From: Bacteroidota bacterium
GTDB taxonomy: Bacteria > Bacteroidota > Bacteroidia > B-17B0 > Aurantibacillaceae
Assembly (NCBI GenBank): GCA_005800865.1
Contig: SYEI01000327.1
Location: 1 to 7,598 of the forward strand
Direction: 5' to 3'
DNA: 7,598 nt
A program made the position numbers and the translations under genes. The first letter of the stretch is position 1. Every line of letters starts with the position of its first letter. Below the pieces are notes generated by a model. That model saw nothing but the letters and a program-made list of their open reading frames with translations. It was not told where the DNA came from and did not search any database. Shown one piece after another: positions 1 through 5,383 of this stretch.

Positions 1-1065
1 TAACAGTTTTATTAAACCATCATATTCCTTCAACATTTCCTCTCTAATTGGCCCTGAAATGATTTTAGTTAACTCCTCCTTTAAATTTTTGGCATTTAAA
101 TCTGTTTGAATTAATTCTTTAACCACAGGTTTATCTAAAATTAAATTTGGCAAACCAATGTATTTAACTCTACCGCCAACAACCATCTTAGCAATAGAGT
201 AAGAAACTGTTCCACCTTTATAACAAACCACTTGAGGCAATCTAAATAGAGCACTTTCTAACGTTGAGGTGCCTGACTTAATAATACCTGCATGTGCATT
301 GTGCATTAAGGCATATGTTTGACCAAACACTACTTTTAATCCCATATCAATTGCCATTTGGTATGCTTCTTTAGGCAAATTTGTAGTCCCAGCAATAACG
401 AACTGATACTCTTTAAAATCATTTACTACATCCAGCATAATAGAAAACATGCGTTCTATTTCTTGCTTCCTACTACCTGGTAACACAGCAATAATTGGAC
501 GTTGGTCTAAATTATTTTTTTCAATAAAAGTTGTTCTATTGGGAAGTGTAGCTTTTTCTTGTTCAATCGCATCTAGTAATGGGTGACCTGCATAATCTGC
601 TTCGTAACCATGTTTTTTATATACAGCCACTTCAAACGGCAATATCACAAACATTTTTTCTACACTGCGTTTAATAATTTCCACTCGATCTTCTTTCCAT
701 GCCCAAATAGTTGGAGAGATATAATAAAACACTCTAATGCCTTGTTGTTTTGCCCAATCTGCAATACGTAAATTGAAACCAGGATAATCTACTAATATTA
801 AAATTTCGGGTTTAAAATCTAAAATATCTTGTTTACAAAAAGCAATGTTTTTAAAAATAGTACGAATGTTTTTTGCTACTTCTACAAAACCCATAAAAGC
901 TAAATCTTTAATATGCTTTCTTGGTTTTTGATGGGTGACAGCTTCCATTAAATCTCCACCCCAAAATCGGAATTCAATGCTACTGTCAAGTAACAACAAT
1001 TCTTTCATCATATTGGAGGCGTGCAAATCTCCAGATGGTTCACCAGCTATAACGTAGTACTTCAT
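1..1065 (-). CDS. lpxB: Lipid-A-disaccharide synthase LpxB, 3' end cut off by the window edge
   Basis: This glycosyltransferase (family GT19) joins UDP-2,3-diacylglucosamine to lipid X, giving the lipid A disaccharide 1-phosphate, at the cytoplasmic face of the inner membrane. The visible 355 codons stay open to the left edge. Family members are usually about 370-385 residues, so only the last 15-30 should be missing. The N-terminus carries the hallmark AGEPSGD (residues 7-13). Next come MGFVEV (58-63), the conserved VDYPGFN (92-98, its Asp matching the catalytically important Asp of IDAPDFN in E. coli LpxB), and ISPTIWAWK (116-124). The C-terminal GT-B half shows LPGSRKQEI (195-203) and the nucleotide-sugar loop SGTSTLE (264-270). 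The ATG begins directly with the conserved MKYYVIAGE, which fixes the start. It lies 7 nt after the membrane-protein gene and is probably co-transcribed with it and surE. No Shine-Dalgarno sequence is visible. Identification is very secure. Confidence 0.97.
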   Translation of the reverse strand, partial: MKYYVIAGEPSGDLHASNMMKELLLLDSSIEFRFWGGDLMEAVTHQKPRKHIKDLAFMGFVEVAKNIRTIFKNIAFCKQDILDFKPEILILVDYPGFNLRIADWAKQQGIRVFYYISPTIWAWKEDRVEIIKRSVEKMFVILPFEVAVYKKHGYEADYAGHPLLDAIEQEKATLPNRTTFIEKNNLDQRPIIAVLPGSRKQEIERMFSIMLDVVNDFKEYQFVIAGTTNLPKEAYQMAIDMGLKVVFGQTYALMHNAHAGIIKSGTSTLESALFRLPQVVCYKGGTVSYSIAKMVVGGRVKYIGLPNLILDKPVVKELIQTDLNAKNLKEELTKIISGPIREEMLKEYDGLIKLL

Positions 1066-1072
1066 GTAAGTT

Positions 1073-1366
1073 TTAAAGTAATGAAATGTATAATACTAAT
1101 CCTACATACAAGAATGTGGCAATAATTAAACCTCTGCCAAAATCAAATATTTTTTTATTCAGAGATAAATAAAAAATCGCTAAGTTGGCTATAACACAAA
1201 CAATGGCTACTTCCTGAAACATATTCCCGGCACGCAGATATCTGATAAATCCATTAGGGAAGTTTAATTGATTATGAAAAAACAACCAATAGCAAAAAAA
1301 ACATAGTGAAGGAAAAATGGCTCCAAATAAAAAGCCTATCCATTTTTTATCAATTTTATCTAACAT
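1073..1366 (-). CDS. Small three-helix membrane protein of unknown function, between surE and lpxB
   Basis: This 97-residue protein has no assignable function. Three hydrophobic segments are visible, at about residues 9-30, 51-69 and 77-96, with short polar connections. That predicts a small integral inner-membrane protein with almost no soluble part. Positive charge at the N-terminus (DKIDKK) suggests a cytoplasmic N-terminus. The ATG lies one base after the surE stop (TAA-C-ATG), and lpxB starts 7 nt after this gene ends. It is therefore almost certainly the middle gene of one transcript and translationally coupled to surE. From memory, small membrane proteins at this place are common in Bacteroidota surE-lpxB clusters. 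The position suggests, without proof, a link to lipid A synthesis or envelope homeostasis. It shows no catalytic motif or cysteine pair that would hint at an enzyme. Confidence 0.85.
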   Translation of the reverse strand: MLDKIDKKWIGFLFGAIFPSLCFFCYWLFFHNQLNFPNGFIRYLRAGNMFQEVAIVCVIANLAIFYLSLNKKIFDFGRGLIIATFLYVGLVLYISLL

Positions 1367-1367
1367 G

Positions 1368-2138
1368 TTATAATGTATTTTTTAAGTGAGTAATATAATT
1401 ATGTGCCGTTAAATCATGCATAATTGGAACAACCGACACATAGCCATTAGCTAAAGCCCATTCATCCGTATCTTTAGCATCGGGCTCAAAGTTCACAAAT
1501 TTACCTGTTAGCCAATAGTACGAGCGACCGTATGGATCTTTTCTTTCTTTAAAATCTTCTACCCAATTTGCTTTTGCTTGGCGGCAAACTTTAAGTCCGC
1601 TAATTTCATCGGATTTGAGTTTAGGGAAGTTCACATTTAAACAAACTCCTTTTGGAAGTTCATCTTTTAATACTGAAGCTATGATCTTTTCAATATAAGA
1701 AGACGTTGCACTAAAATCAGCATTTATATCATAATCGCTCAAACTAAAACCAATAGCAGAAGTTCCTTCTAAAGAGCCTTCAATAGCCGCGCTCATGGTG
1801 CCTGAATAAATCACGTTGATAGAGCTATTACTACCATGATTAATCCCTGATAGCACTATATCTGGCTTGCGAGGGAGTAATTTATTAACAGCCATTTTCA
1901 CGCAATCTACAGGCGTGCCAGTGCAGCTATATTCTTCAATTACTCCTGCGTGATAGTTGGTTTTTTGGATGCGCAACGTAGCATTAATCGTAATAGCATG
2001 CCCCATCCCAGATTGAGGTTTATCAGGTGCGATTACATAAACATCACCAAATTTTTTAGCGATAGATGATAAATGTAAAATGCCAGGAGCGCTCACTCCG
2101 TCATCGTTGGTTACTAATATTAATGGTTTTTGTTGCAT
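1368..2138 (-). CDS. surE: 5'/3'-nucleotidase SurE
   Basis: SurE is a metal-dependent phosphatase that removes phosphate from nucleoside 5'- and 3'-monophosphates, and from short polyphosphate in some species. It is named for stationary-phase survival in E. coli and acts in the cytoplasm. At 256 residues it has the family's normal length. The metal site is intact: the N-terminal strand ends in TNDDG (Asp12, Asp13), the loop APDKPQSGMGHAIT supplies Ser43, and SGINHGSN supplies Asn100. The conserved GTPVDCV (74-80) and YSGTMSAAIEG (111-121) are also present. The ATG gives the standard MxxKPLILVTNDDG beginning. It is the first gene of a tight minus-strand operon with the small membrane protein and lpxB. 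Its promoter must lie in the 135-bp gap shared with ridA, but no convincing -7 box is visible on this strand. Confidence 0.97.
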   Translation of the reverse strand: MQQKPLILVTNDDGVSAPGILHLSSIAKKFGDVYVIAPDKPQSGMGHAITINATLRIQKTNYHAGVIEEYSCTGTPVDCVKMAVNKLLPRKPDIVLSGINHGSNSSINVIYSGTMSAAIEGSLEGTSAIGFSLSDYDINADFSATSSYIEKIIASVLKDELPKGVCLNVNFPKLKSDEISGLKVCRQAKANWVEDFKERKDPYGRSYYWLTGKFVNFEPDAKDTDEWALANGYVSVVPIMHDLTAHNYITHLKNTL

Positions 2139-2273
2139 CTTGGTAAATCTATTGATTTTATAACGGCTTTTAGTGAATAAAATGAGTTTTTTACTAAATT
2201 AACAGTGTTGAATTCTACCAGTTATTTTTATCCTTTTTTTTACTATTTTTGTATAACTAACTAAACAATTATT
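2139..2273. promoter_or_regulatory. Divergent intergenic region between surE and ridA
   Basis: This is a 135-bp AT-rich gap from which surE (minus) and ridA (plus) diverge, so it must hold both promoters. The ridA side has a clear -7 box, listed separately. On the surE side only imperfect candidates exist: TAATTTAG, read on the minus strand near 2194-2201, and TAGATTTA, only about 5 nt before the surE ATG. Neither has a TTG at the expected -33 distance. I see no recognisable operator or riboswitch. Confidence 0.6.
2244..2251 (+). promoter_or_regulatory. Bacteroidota-type -7 box for ridA
   Basis: TATTTTTG matches the Bacteroidota primary-sigma -7 consensus TAnnTTTG exactly. It lies 22 nt before the ridA ATG, which would give a leader of about 15 nt. 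No TTG -33 element stands at the usual 17-23 nt upstream, so the assignment rests on the -7 box and its position. The start codon has no Shine-Dalgarno sequence, only an A/T-rich leader. Confidence 0.6.
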
Positions 2274-2654
2274 ATGAAGAAAATTATTAAAACAGCCAAT
2301 GCCCCTGCTCCAATTGGACCATATAACCAAGCCGTACAAGTTGGCGATTGCGTGTATGTTTCAGGTACTATTGCTATGGATTTAGCTTCTAAGCAGTTGA
2401 TTAAAACCAATATTAAAGAAGAAACCAAAATAGTGATGGATTATTTAGGTGCTGTTTTGAAAGAAGCAGGTTTAACTTATGATAATATTGTAAAGACTAC
2501 TATTTTCTTAGCGGATATGAATAATTTTGTACATGTTAATGAGGTGTATAGCAGTTATTTTAAAGGTGACTACCCTGCACGTGCAACAATTCAAGCAGAT
2601 AGATTGCCTAAAGATGCTAATGTAGAAATTAGCGTAGAGGCTAAAGTTTTTTAA
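2274..2654 (+). CDS. ridA: RidA family reactive enamine/imine deaminase
   Basis: RidA (YjgF/YER057c/UK114 family) hydrolyses the reactive 2-aminoacrylate and related enamines/imines released by PLP-dependent dehydratases. This protects PLP enzymes in the cytoplasm. The protein is 126 residues, the normal length for this homotrimeric family. The signature is present: the N-terminal NAPAPIGPYNQA (Tyr17), VYVSGTIA (Ser30, Gly31), the essential arginine in PARATIQ (Arg103, equivalent to Arg105 of the Salmonella protein), and LPKDANVEISVEA with Glu118 (equivalent to Glu120). The cysteine that follows the arginine in enteric RidA (Cys107) is threonine here. That is a tolerated substitution in the family as I recall it. 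The gene ends in tandem stops (TAATAA) and is followed by a strong terminator, so it is probably monocistronic. Its -7 box is 22 nt upstream. Confidence 0.95.
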   Translation: MKKIIKTANAPAPIGPYNQAVQVGDCVYVSGTIAMDLASKQLIKTNIKEETKIVMDYLGAVLKEAGLTYDNIVKTTIFLADMNNFVHVNEVYSSYFKGDYPARATIQADRLPKDANVEISVEAKVF

Positions 2655-2682
2655 TAAAACCATACTTTTTAACAAATTTAGG

Positions 2683-2723
2683 TGAGGTTTTGAGTGATTT
2701 TGACTCAAAACCTCATTTTTTTT
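2683..2723 (+). terminator. Intrinsic terminator of ridA
   Basis: Two perfect 13-bp arms, TGAGGTTTTGAGT (2683-2695) and ACTCAAAACCTCA (2703-2715), enclose a 7-nt loop and are followed by eight Ts (2716-2723). This sits 28 nt after the ridA stop. The reverse direction lacks a comparable T run, so it works for the plus strand only and insulates the RRM gene from ridA transcription. Confidence 0.93.
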
Positions 2724-2785
2724 GTCTAAAACCGAAGACAACTTTATTTACCTTAAGTTAAATCTAAAAAATTAGAGGTTAAAAA

Positions 2786-2851
2786 ATGCCATTGCTCGAT
2801 AAAAAAGTTTTATTCAACGAAAAAATACTTTCAAAAAATGTTGGTTTTTAA
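2786..2851 (+). CDS. Possible 21-residue upstream ORF before the RRM gene
   Basis: A short reading frame begins MPLLDKKVLF and ends ILSKNVGF before a TAA. It sits in the gap between the ridA terminator and the RRM gene. AGAGG at 2774-2778 stands 7 nt before its ATG, which makes it the only start in this window with a textbook Shine-Dalgarno sequence. Against it: Bacteroidota rarely depend on that signal, the frame is short and lysine-rich as any AT-rich DNA would give, and I see no good promoter before it. The likely RRM promoter also begins inside its 3' end. It could be a leader peptide, a stand-alone small protein, or chance. Confidence 0.2.
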   Translation: MPLLDKKVLFNEKILSKNVGF

Positions 2852-2870
2852 TTTTTTTGTTATAATTTTA
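2841..2870 (+). promoter_or_regulatory. Probable promoter of the RRM protein gene
   Basis: TTG at 2841-2843, then 19 nt, then TAATTTTA at 2863-2870, fits the Bacteroidota layout TTG-N19-TAnnTTTG with one mismatch at the final G. It would start a transcript with a leader of roughly 20 nt before the ATG at 2896. A small inverted repeat, GTTATA (2859-2864) and TATAAC (2872-2877), overlaps the -7 box and could be an operator or a weak hairpin. Apart from this promoter and the 21-codon frame, the gap 2724-2895 shows nothing else I recognise. Confidence 0.45.
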
Positions 2871-2895
2871 CTATAACTAAATAAAATTTTACGTT

Positions 2896-3156
2896 ATGAA
2901 CATTTTTGTAAGCAACATCAGCTTTAAAGTTAGAGAACAAGCACTAAGTGAACTTTTTTCTCAGTATGGCGAGGTTACCTCGGTTAGAATTATTAAAGAC
3001 AAAGAAACAAAACGTAGTCGCGGCTTTGGTTTTGTGGAAATGGCAAACGACGAAGATGGGCAAAAAGCCATCGATGCGTTAAATGGAACAGAGCACTATG
3101 AACGTGCTATTGTTGTTTCACAAGCTAAAGGTAAACCAGAAAACGCGAGCGCGTAA
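2896..3156 (+). CDS. Single-RRM RNA-binding protein
   Basis: This 86-residue protein is almost entirely one RNA recognition motif, which folds as four beta strands and two helices and binds single-stranded RNA in the cytoplasm. RNP2 is IFVSNI (residues 3-8, Phe4). RNP1 is RGFGFVEM (42-49, Phe44 and Phe46). The three aromatic residues that stack on RNA bases are therefore all present. The final ten or so residues (GKPENASA) are a short polar tail. Glycine-rich or basic tails found in some cyanobacterial Rbp proteins are absent. Small RRM proteins of this kind are common and often multi-copy in Bacteroidota and cyanobacteria. RNA-chaperone or post-transcriptional roles are inferred for them from the fold. 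The gene stands alone between two terminators. The ATG gives the standard MNIFVSN beginning. Confidence 0.93.
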   Translation: MNIFVSNISFKVREQALSELFSQYGEVTSVRIIKDKETKRSRGFGFVEMANDEDGQKAIDALNGTEHYERAIVVSQAKGKPENASA

Positions 3157-3173
3157 TATTTTTACGATATAAC

Positions 3174-3210
3174 AAAAAAAAGTCTCCATGTTTTAATGGA
3201 GACTTTTTTT
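3174..3210. terminator. Bidirectional terminator between the RRM gene and the minus-strand lipoprotein
   Basis: Perfect 15-bp arms (3175-3189 and 3196-3210) enclose a 6-nt loop. The core GTCTCCAT pairs with ATGGAGAC, and A and T runs flank it on the two sides. Either strand therefore yields a hairpin followed by at least seven U residues. It lies between convergent genes, 18 nt after the RRM stop and 15 nt beyond the stop of the lipoprotein gene, and can end both transcripts. Confidence 0.93.
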
Positions 3211-3225
3211 ATTCCATTTTTTAAG

Positions 3226-3675
3226 TTAATTTCTAATTGTTAAAGTATTAATACCATCAAATACAGCATTATACAATCTTAAATTTTGAGATGCTCCCGA
3301 AATAATACCACCATCAAAAATTTGCCATTTAGCACCACTAATGGTGTCTTTCAATGTAAAGCTATCTGATTGTACTTTTACTTTGGCATTTGGGTTGTTT
3401 GGTAAAACTGTTGAAGTTCTTTCTAAAGCAACAAAATCAGTTGGAGAGTTGGTCGCTGTTTTTCTGTATATAATTAAACCATTCACTCCAGCGTTGTCAT
3501 AATAAACCCAACCGCCAGCAGTCTGTAATTTAAAGTATAGTGGATCATTGGGGTATAAGGTAACATTTACAGTTTGGTAAGCAATATTATCTTGAACGGT
3601 TTGATTTTTCTTCTTACAAAAAGAAAAAACACTTAGGAATACCAGTAAAAATAATATGCTAAATTTTCTAAACAT
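3226..3675 (-). CDS. Putative lipoprotein with a Rieske-like fold lacking cluster ligands
   Basis: This 149-residue protein has a signal peptide (FRKFSILFLLVFLSVFSF) ending at Cys20, followed by KKKNQ. That looks like a Bacteroidota lipoprotein, although Phe at -1 makes the lipobox non-standard. The mature part is rich in predicted beta strands. Its layout (YPNDPLYFKLQTAGGWVYY, then LIIYRK, FVALERT, and the end KWQIFDGG..SGAS..LRLY..) resembles Rieske-type ferredoxin domains. However, the mature protein after the lipid-anchored cysteine contains no cysteine and no histidine, so it cannot hold a [2Fe-2S] cluster. I infer a degenerate Rieske-like protein of unknown role in the periplasm or outer membrane. 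The ATG at 3675 is chosen because the frame can be opened upstream only through a TTG at 3699, which would leave almost no leader after the divergent promoter. The gene is monocistronic and ends at the shared terminator. Confidence 0.8.
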   Translation of the reverse strand: MFRKFSILFLLVFLSVFSFCKKKNQTVQDNIAYQTVNVTLYPNDPLYFKLQTAGGWVYYDNAGVNGLIIYRKTATNSPTDFVALERTSTVLPNNPNAKVKVQSDSFTLKDTISGAKWQIFDGGIISGASQNLRLYNAVFDGINTLTIRN

Positions 3676-3700
3676 TATTAAACAGTATAGGTTAAACAAA

Positions 3701-3708
3701 TACCTTTG
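3701..3708 (+). promoter_or_regulatory. -7 box for the ctpA-like protease gene
   Basis: TACCTTTG is a perfect TAnnTTTG element located 22 nt before the protease ATG, the same distance as in front of ridA. No TTG is visible at the -33 position. Its TTTG forms the left half of the palindrome TTTGTATACAAA (3705-3716). Confidence 0.65.
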
Positions 3709-3712
3709 TATA

Positions 3713-3720
3713 CAAATATA
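3713..3720 (-). promoter_or_regulatory. -7 box for the minus-strand lipoprotein gene
   Basis: Read on the minus strand this is TATATTTG, a perfect TAnnTTTG element, 37 nt before the lipoprotein ATG at 3675. The predicted leader is about 30 nt. Four bases separate it from the opposing plus-strand box, so polymerase could hardly occupy both promoters at once. No well-spaced -33 TTG is seen. Confidence 0.6.
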
Positions 3721-3730
3721 AAAATTTTCT

Positions 3731-5359
3731 ATGGACTTTCACGAACCAACACCTCCCAAAAAACATAACGTTTTTTTGCCAATTATATTGTCGTTGGTTT
3801 TAGTGTTAGGAGTTTGGCTTGGCTATTTTTTAACTAAACAGATTAATAGTGGATCTGCTTTTGGCCAAAGTCGTCAAGCATCTACAAACGATAAAATAAA
3901 TAGTTTATTAGAATATATCGAGTATCAATACGTGGATACTATTAATAAAAAAGATTTAGTAGAAAAAACTGTAACATCCATGTTGCAAAGTTTAGATCCT
4001 CATTCTGCTTACATTCCAGCCATTGATTTTGAATCAGTAAATGAGCCGTTAGAAGGTAATTTCGATGGAATAGGAGTAGAGTTTAACATCATTAAAGATA
4101 CCATTCGAGTTATTAACCCTATCGAAGGAGGACCTTCTGAGAAAATAGGAATTAGAGCAGGTGATAGGTTGATAAAAGTGGAAGGTAAAAACGTTGCAGG
4201 TGTTAAAATTACGAATAAGGAAGTTTTTGAAAAATTAAGAGGTAAAAGTGGAACGGTTGTAGCTGTTACTATTTTAAGAAGTGGCATCCAAAAGCCTTTG
4301 CAATTTAAAATAACGCGTGATGCTATTCCATTATATAGCTTGGACGCATCTTATATGGTAAAACCAGACATTGGTTATATTAAAATTAGTAAGTTTTCCG
4401 CTACTACCTATCAAGAATATTTAAAAGCGTTTAATGCTTTAAGTAAACAAGGTATGAAAAAATTAATTTTGGATTTACGTGGAAACCCTGGTGGATACTT
4501 AAATGCAGCAGTTGATATATCAGATGAATTTTTGACAAATGGATTGCAAATAGTTTACACCCAAGGTAAAGCTAATCCTAAAAAGGTTTACAAAGCTACT
4601 GAACATGGTAGTTTTGAAAATAATCCATTAGTTGTTTTAATTGATGAAGGTTCAGCAAGTGCCAGCGAAATTGTTGCAGGAGCCGTTCAAGATAATGATA
4701 GAGCAACTATTATTGGTCGCCGTAGCTTTGGTAAAGGATTAGTGCAAGATCAATTGCAGTTACCAGATGGTTCGGCTATTCGCTTAACTATTGCTAGATA
4801 TTATACTCCTACAGGACGTTGCATTCAAAAACCTTATTCGGATGATAAAGATCAATATTATAGTGAGGAATATGATAGATATACAAATGGAGAATTATTA
4901 AATGAAGACAGCATTAAGTTAGATAAAACAAAACAATATAAAACACCTGAAGGAAAAATAGTTTACGGTGGTGGTGGAATTATGCCCGATGTGTTTGTGC
5001 CTATTGATACAGCTAGGTCTAACGCATTTTTAAATAAGATATTTTATTCAGGTTCTATCAATACATTTGCTTTTGAGTATGCCGATAAAAACAGAGTAAA
5101 ATTAAAGGCGTATGGATCTGCAAAAAATTATATTGATAGATTCGAGATTAGCCAAGCTATTTTAGAAGAATTTTACACGTATTGTGCAGACAAGGATTTA
5201 CCATTGAATCTTAAAATGAAAGCAATGACGAGCGAGGCGCTAAAGCCTTATCTAAAAGCCTTTATTGGGCGAGATGTGTTTGATAAAGATGCATATTACC
5301 CTATTTTGAACCAAAAAGATAAATGTATTTTAAAGGCAACTGAGGTGTTATCTAAATAA
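3731..5359 (+). CDS. Carboxy-terminal processing peptidase (S41 family, CtpA/Prc type)
   Basis: This is a membrane-anchored serine protease of family S41, which cleaves proteins near their C-termini in the periplasm. At 542 residues the order is clear. A short cytoplasmic N-terminus comes first, then one membrane anchor (about 15-34), then a helical region with the conserved LDPHSAYI (88-95). A PDZ domain follows (about 105-185, with GIGVEF, PIEGGPSEKIGIRAGDRLIKV). Next is the catalytic domain with LDLRGNPGG (247-255) and GSASASEIVAGAVQD. The Ser-Lys-Gln triad is inferred as Ser310, Lys335 (in SFGKG) and Gln339. The Ser-Lys spacing of 25 and Lys-Gln spacing of 4 equal those of B. subtilis CtpB. 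About 100 extra C-terminal residues follow, as is usual in Bacteroidota members. The gene starts 22 nt after a perfect -7 box and probably heads a unit with the two downstream envelope genes. The substrate is not evident. Which ctp/prc name applies is uncertain. Confidence 0.96.
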   Translation: MDFHEPTPPKKHNVFLPIILSLVLVLGVWLGYFLTKQINSGSAFGQSRQASTNDKINSLLEYIEYQYVDTINKKDLVEKTVTSMLQSLDPHSAYIPAIDFESVNEPLEGNFDGIGVEFNIIKDTIRVINPIEGGPSEKIGIRAGDRLIKVEGKNVAGVKITNKEVFEKLRGKSGTVVAVTILRSGIQKPLQFKITRDAIPLYSLDASYMVKPDIGYIKISKFSATTYQEYLKAFNALSKQGMKKLILDLRGNPGGYLNAAVDISDEFLTNGLQIVYTQGKANPKKVYKATEHGSFENNPLVVLIDEGSASASEIVAGAVQDNDRATIIGRRSFGKGLVQDQLQLPDGSAIRLTIARYYTPTGRCIQKPYSDDKDQYYSEEYDRYTNGELLNEDSIKLDKTKQYKTPEGKIVYGGGGIMPDVFVPIDTARSNAFLNKIFYSGSINTFAFEYADKNRVKLKAYGSAKNYIDRFEISQAILEEFYTYCADKDLPLNLKMKAMTSEALKPYLKAFIGRDVFDKDAYYPILNQKDKCILKATEVLSK

Positions 5360-5367
5360 AAAAATTG

Positions 5368-5375
5368 TATTTTTG
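5368..5375 (+). promoter_or_regulatory. Possible internal -7 box before the 299-residue lipoprotein
   Basis: TATTTTTG is a perfect TAnnTTTG element in the 24-bp gap after the protease gene, 8 nt before the first ATG (5384) and 20 nt before a second in-frame ATG (5396). If it is used, the transcript would be nearly leaderless for the first ATG, or would have a leader of about 14 nt for the second. No -33 TTG is seen, and T-rich gaps often yield such matches, so this is a candidate only. Confidence 0.4.
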
Positions 5376-5383
5376 GTAGATAT

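Noticed and set aside
583..771. 62-codon plus-strand reading frame
   Set aside because: It lies wholly inside lpxB on the opposite strand, and its residues (Cys, Phe and His rich) look like a reverse translation of a real gene.
2161..2201. TTTAGT and ACTAAA inverted arms in the surE-ridA gap as a hairpin or operator
   Set aside because: The arms are only 6 bp, AT-only apart from one pair, and about 20 nt apart, which is expected by chance in such AT-rich DNA.
2274..2654. RidA variant with Thr in place of the cysteine near the catalytic arginine, as a sign of new function
   Set aside because: The arginine, Tyr17, Ser30 and Glu118 are kept, and this cysteine varies among family members, so the change alone is weak evidence.
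2508..2741. 77-codon minus-strand reading frame over ridA and its terminator
   Set aside because: It runs across the end of ridA and through the terminator hairpin, and has no family resemblance.
3676..3699. Upstream TTG start extending the Rieske-like lipoprotein by eight residues
   Set aside because: It is a TTG, it leaves almost no leader after the -7 box, and the ATG at 3675 gives a compact, normal signal peptide.
4009..4287. 92-codon minus-strand reading frame
   Set aside because: It is antisense to the PDZ region of the protease; the plus-strand protein is unmistakable.
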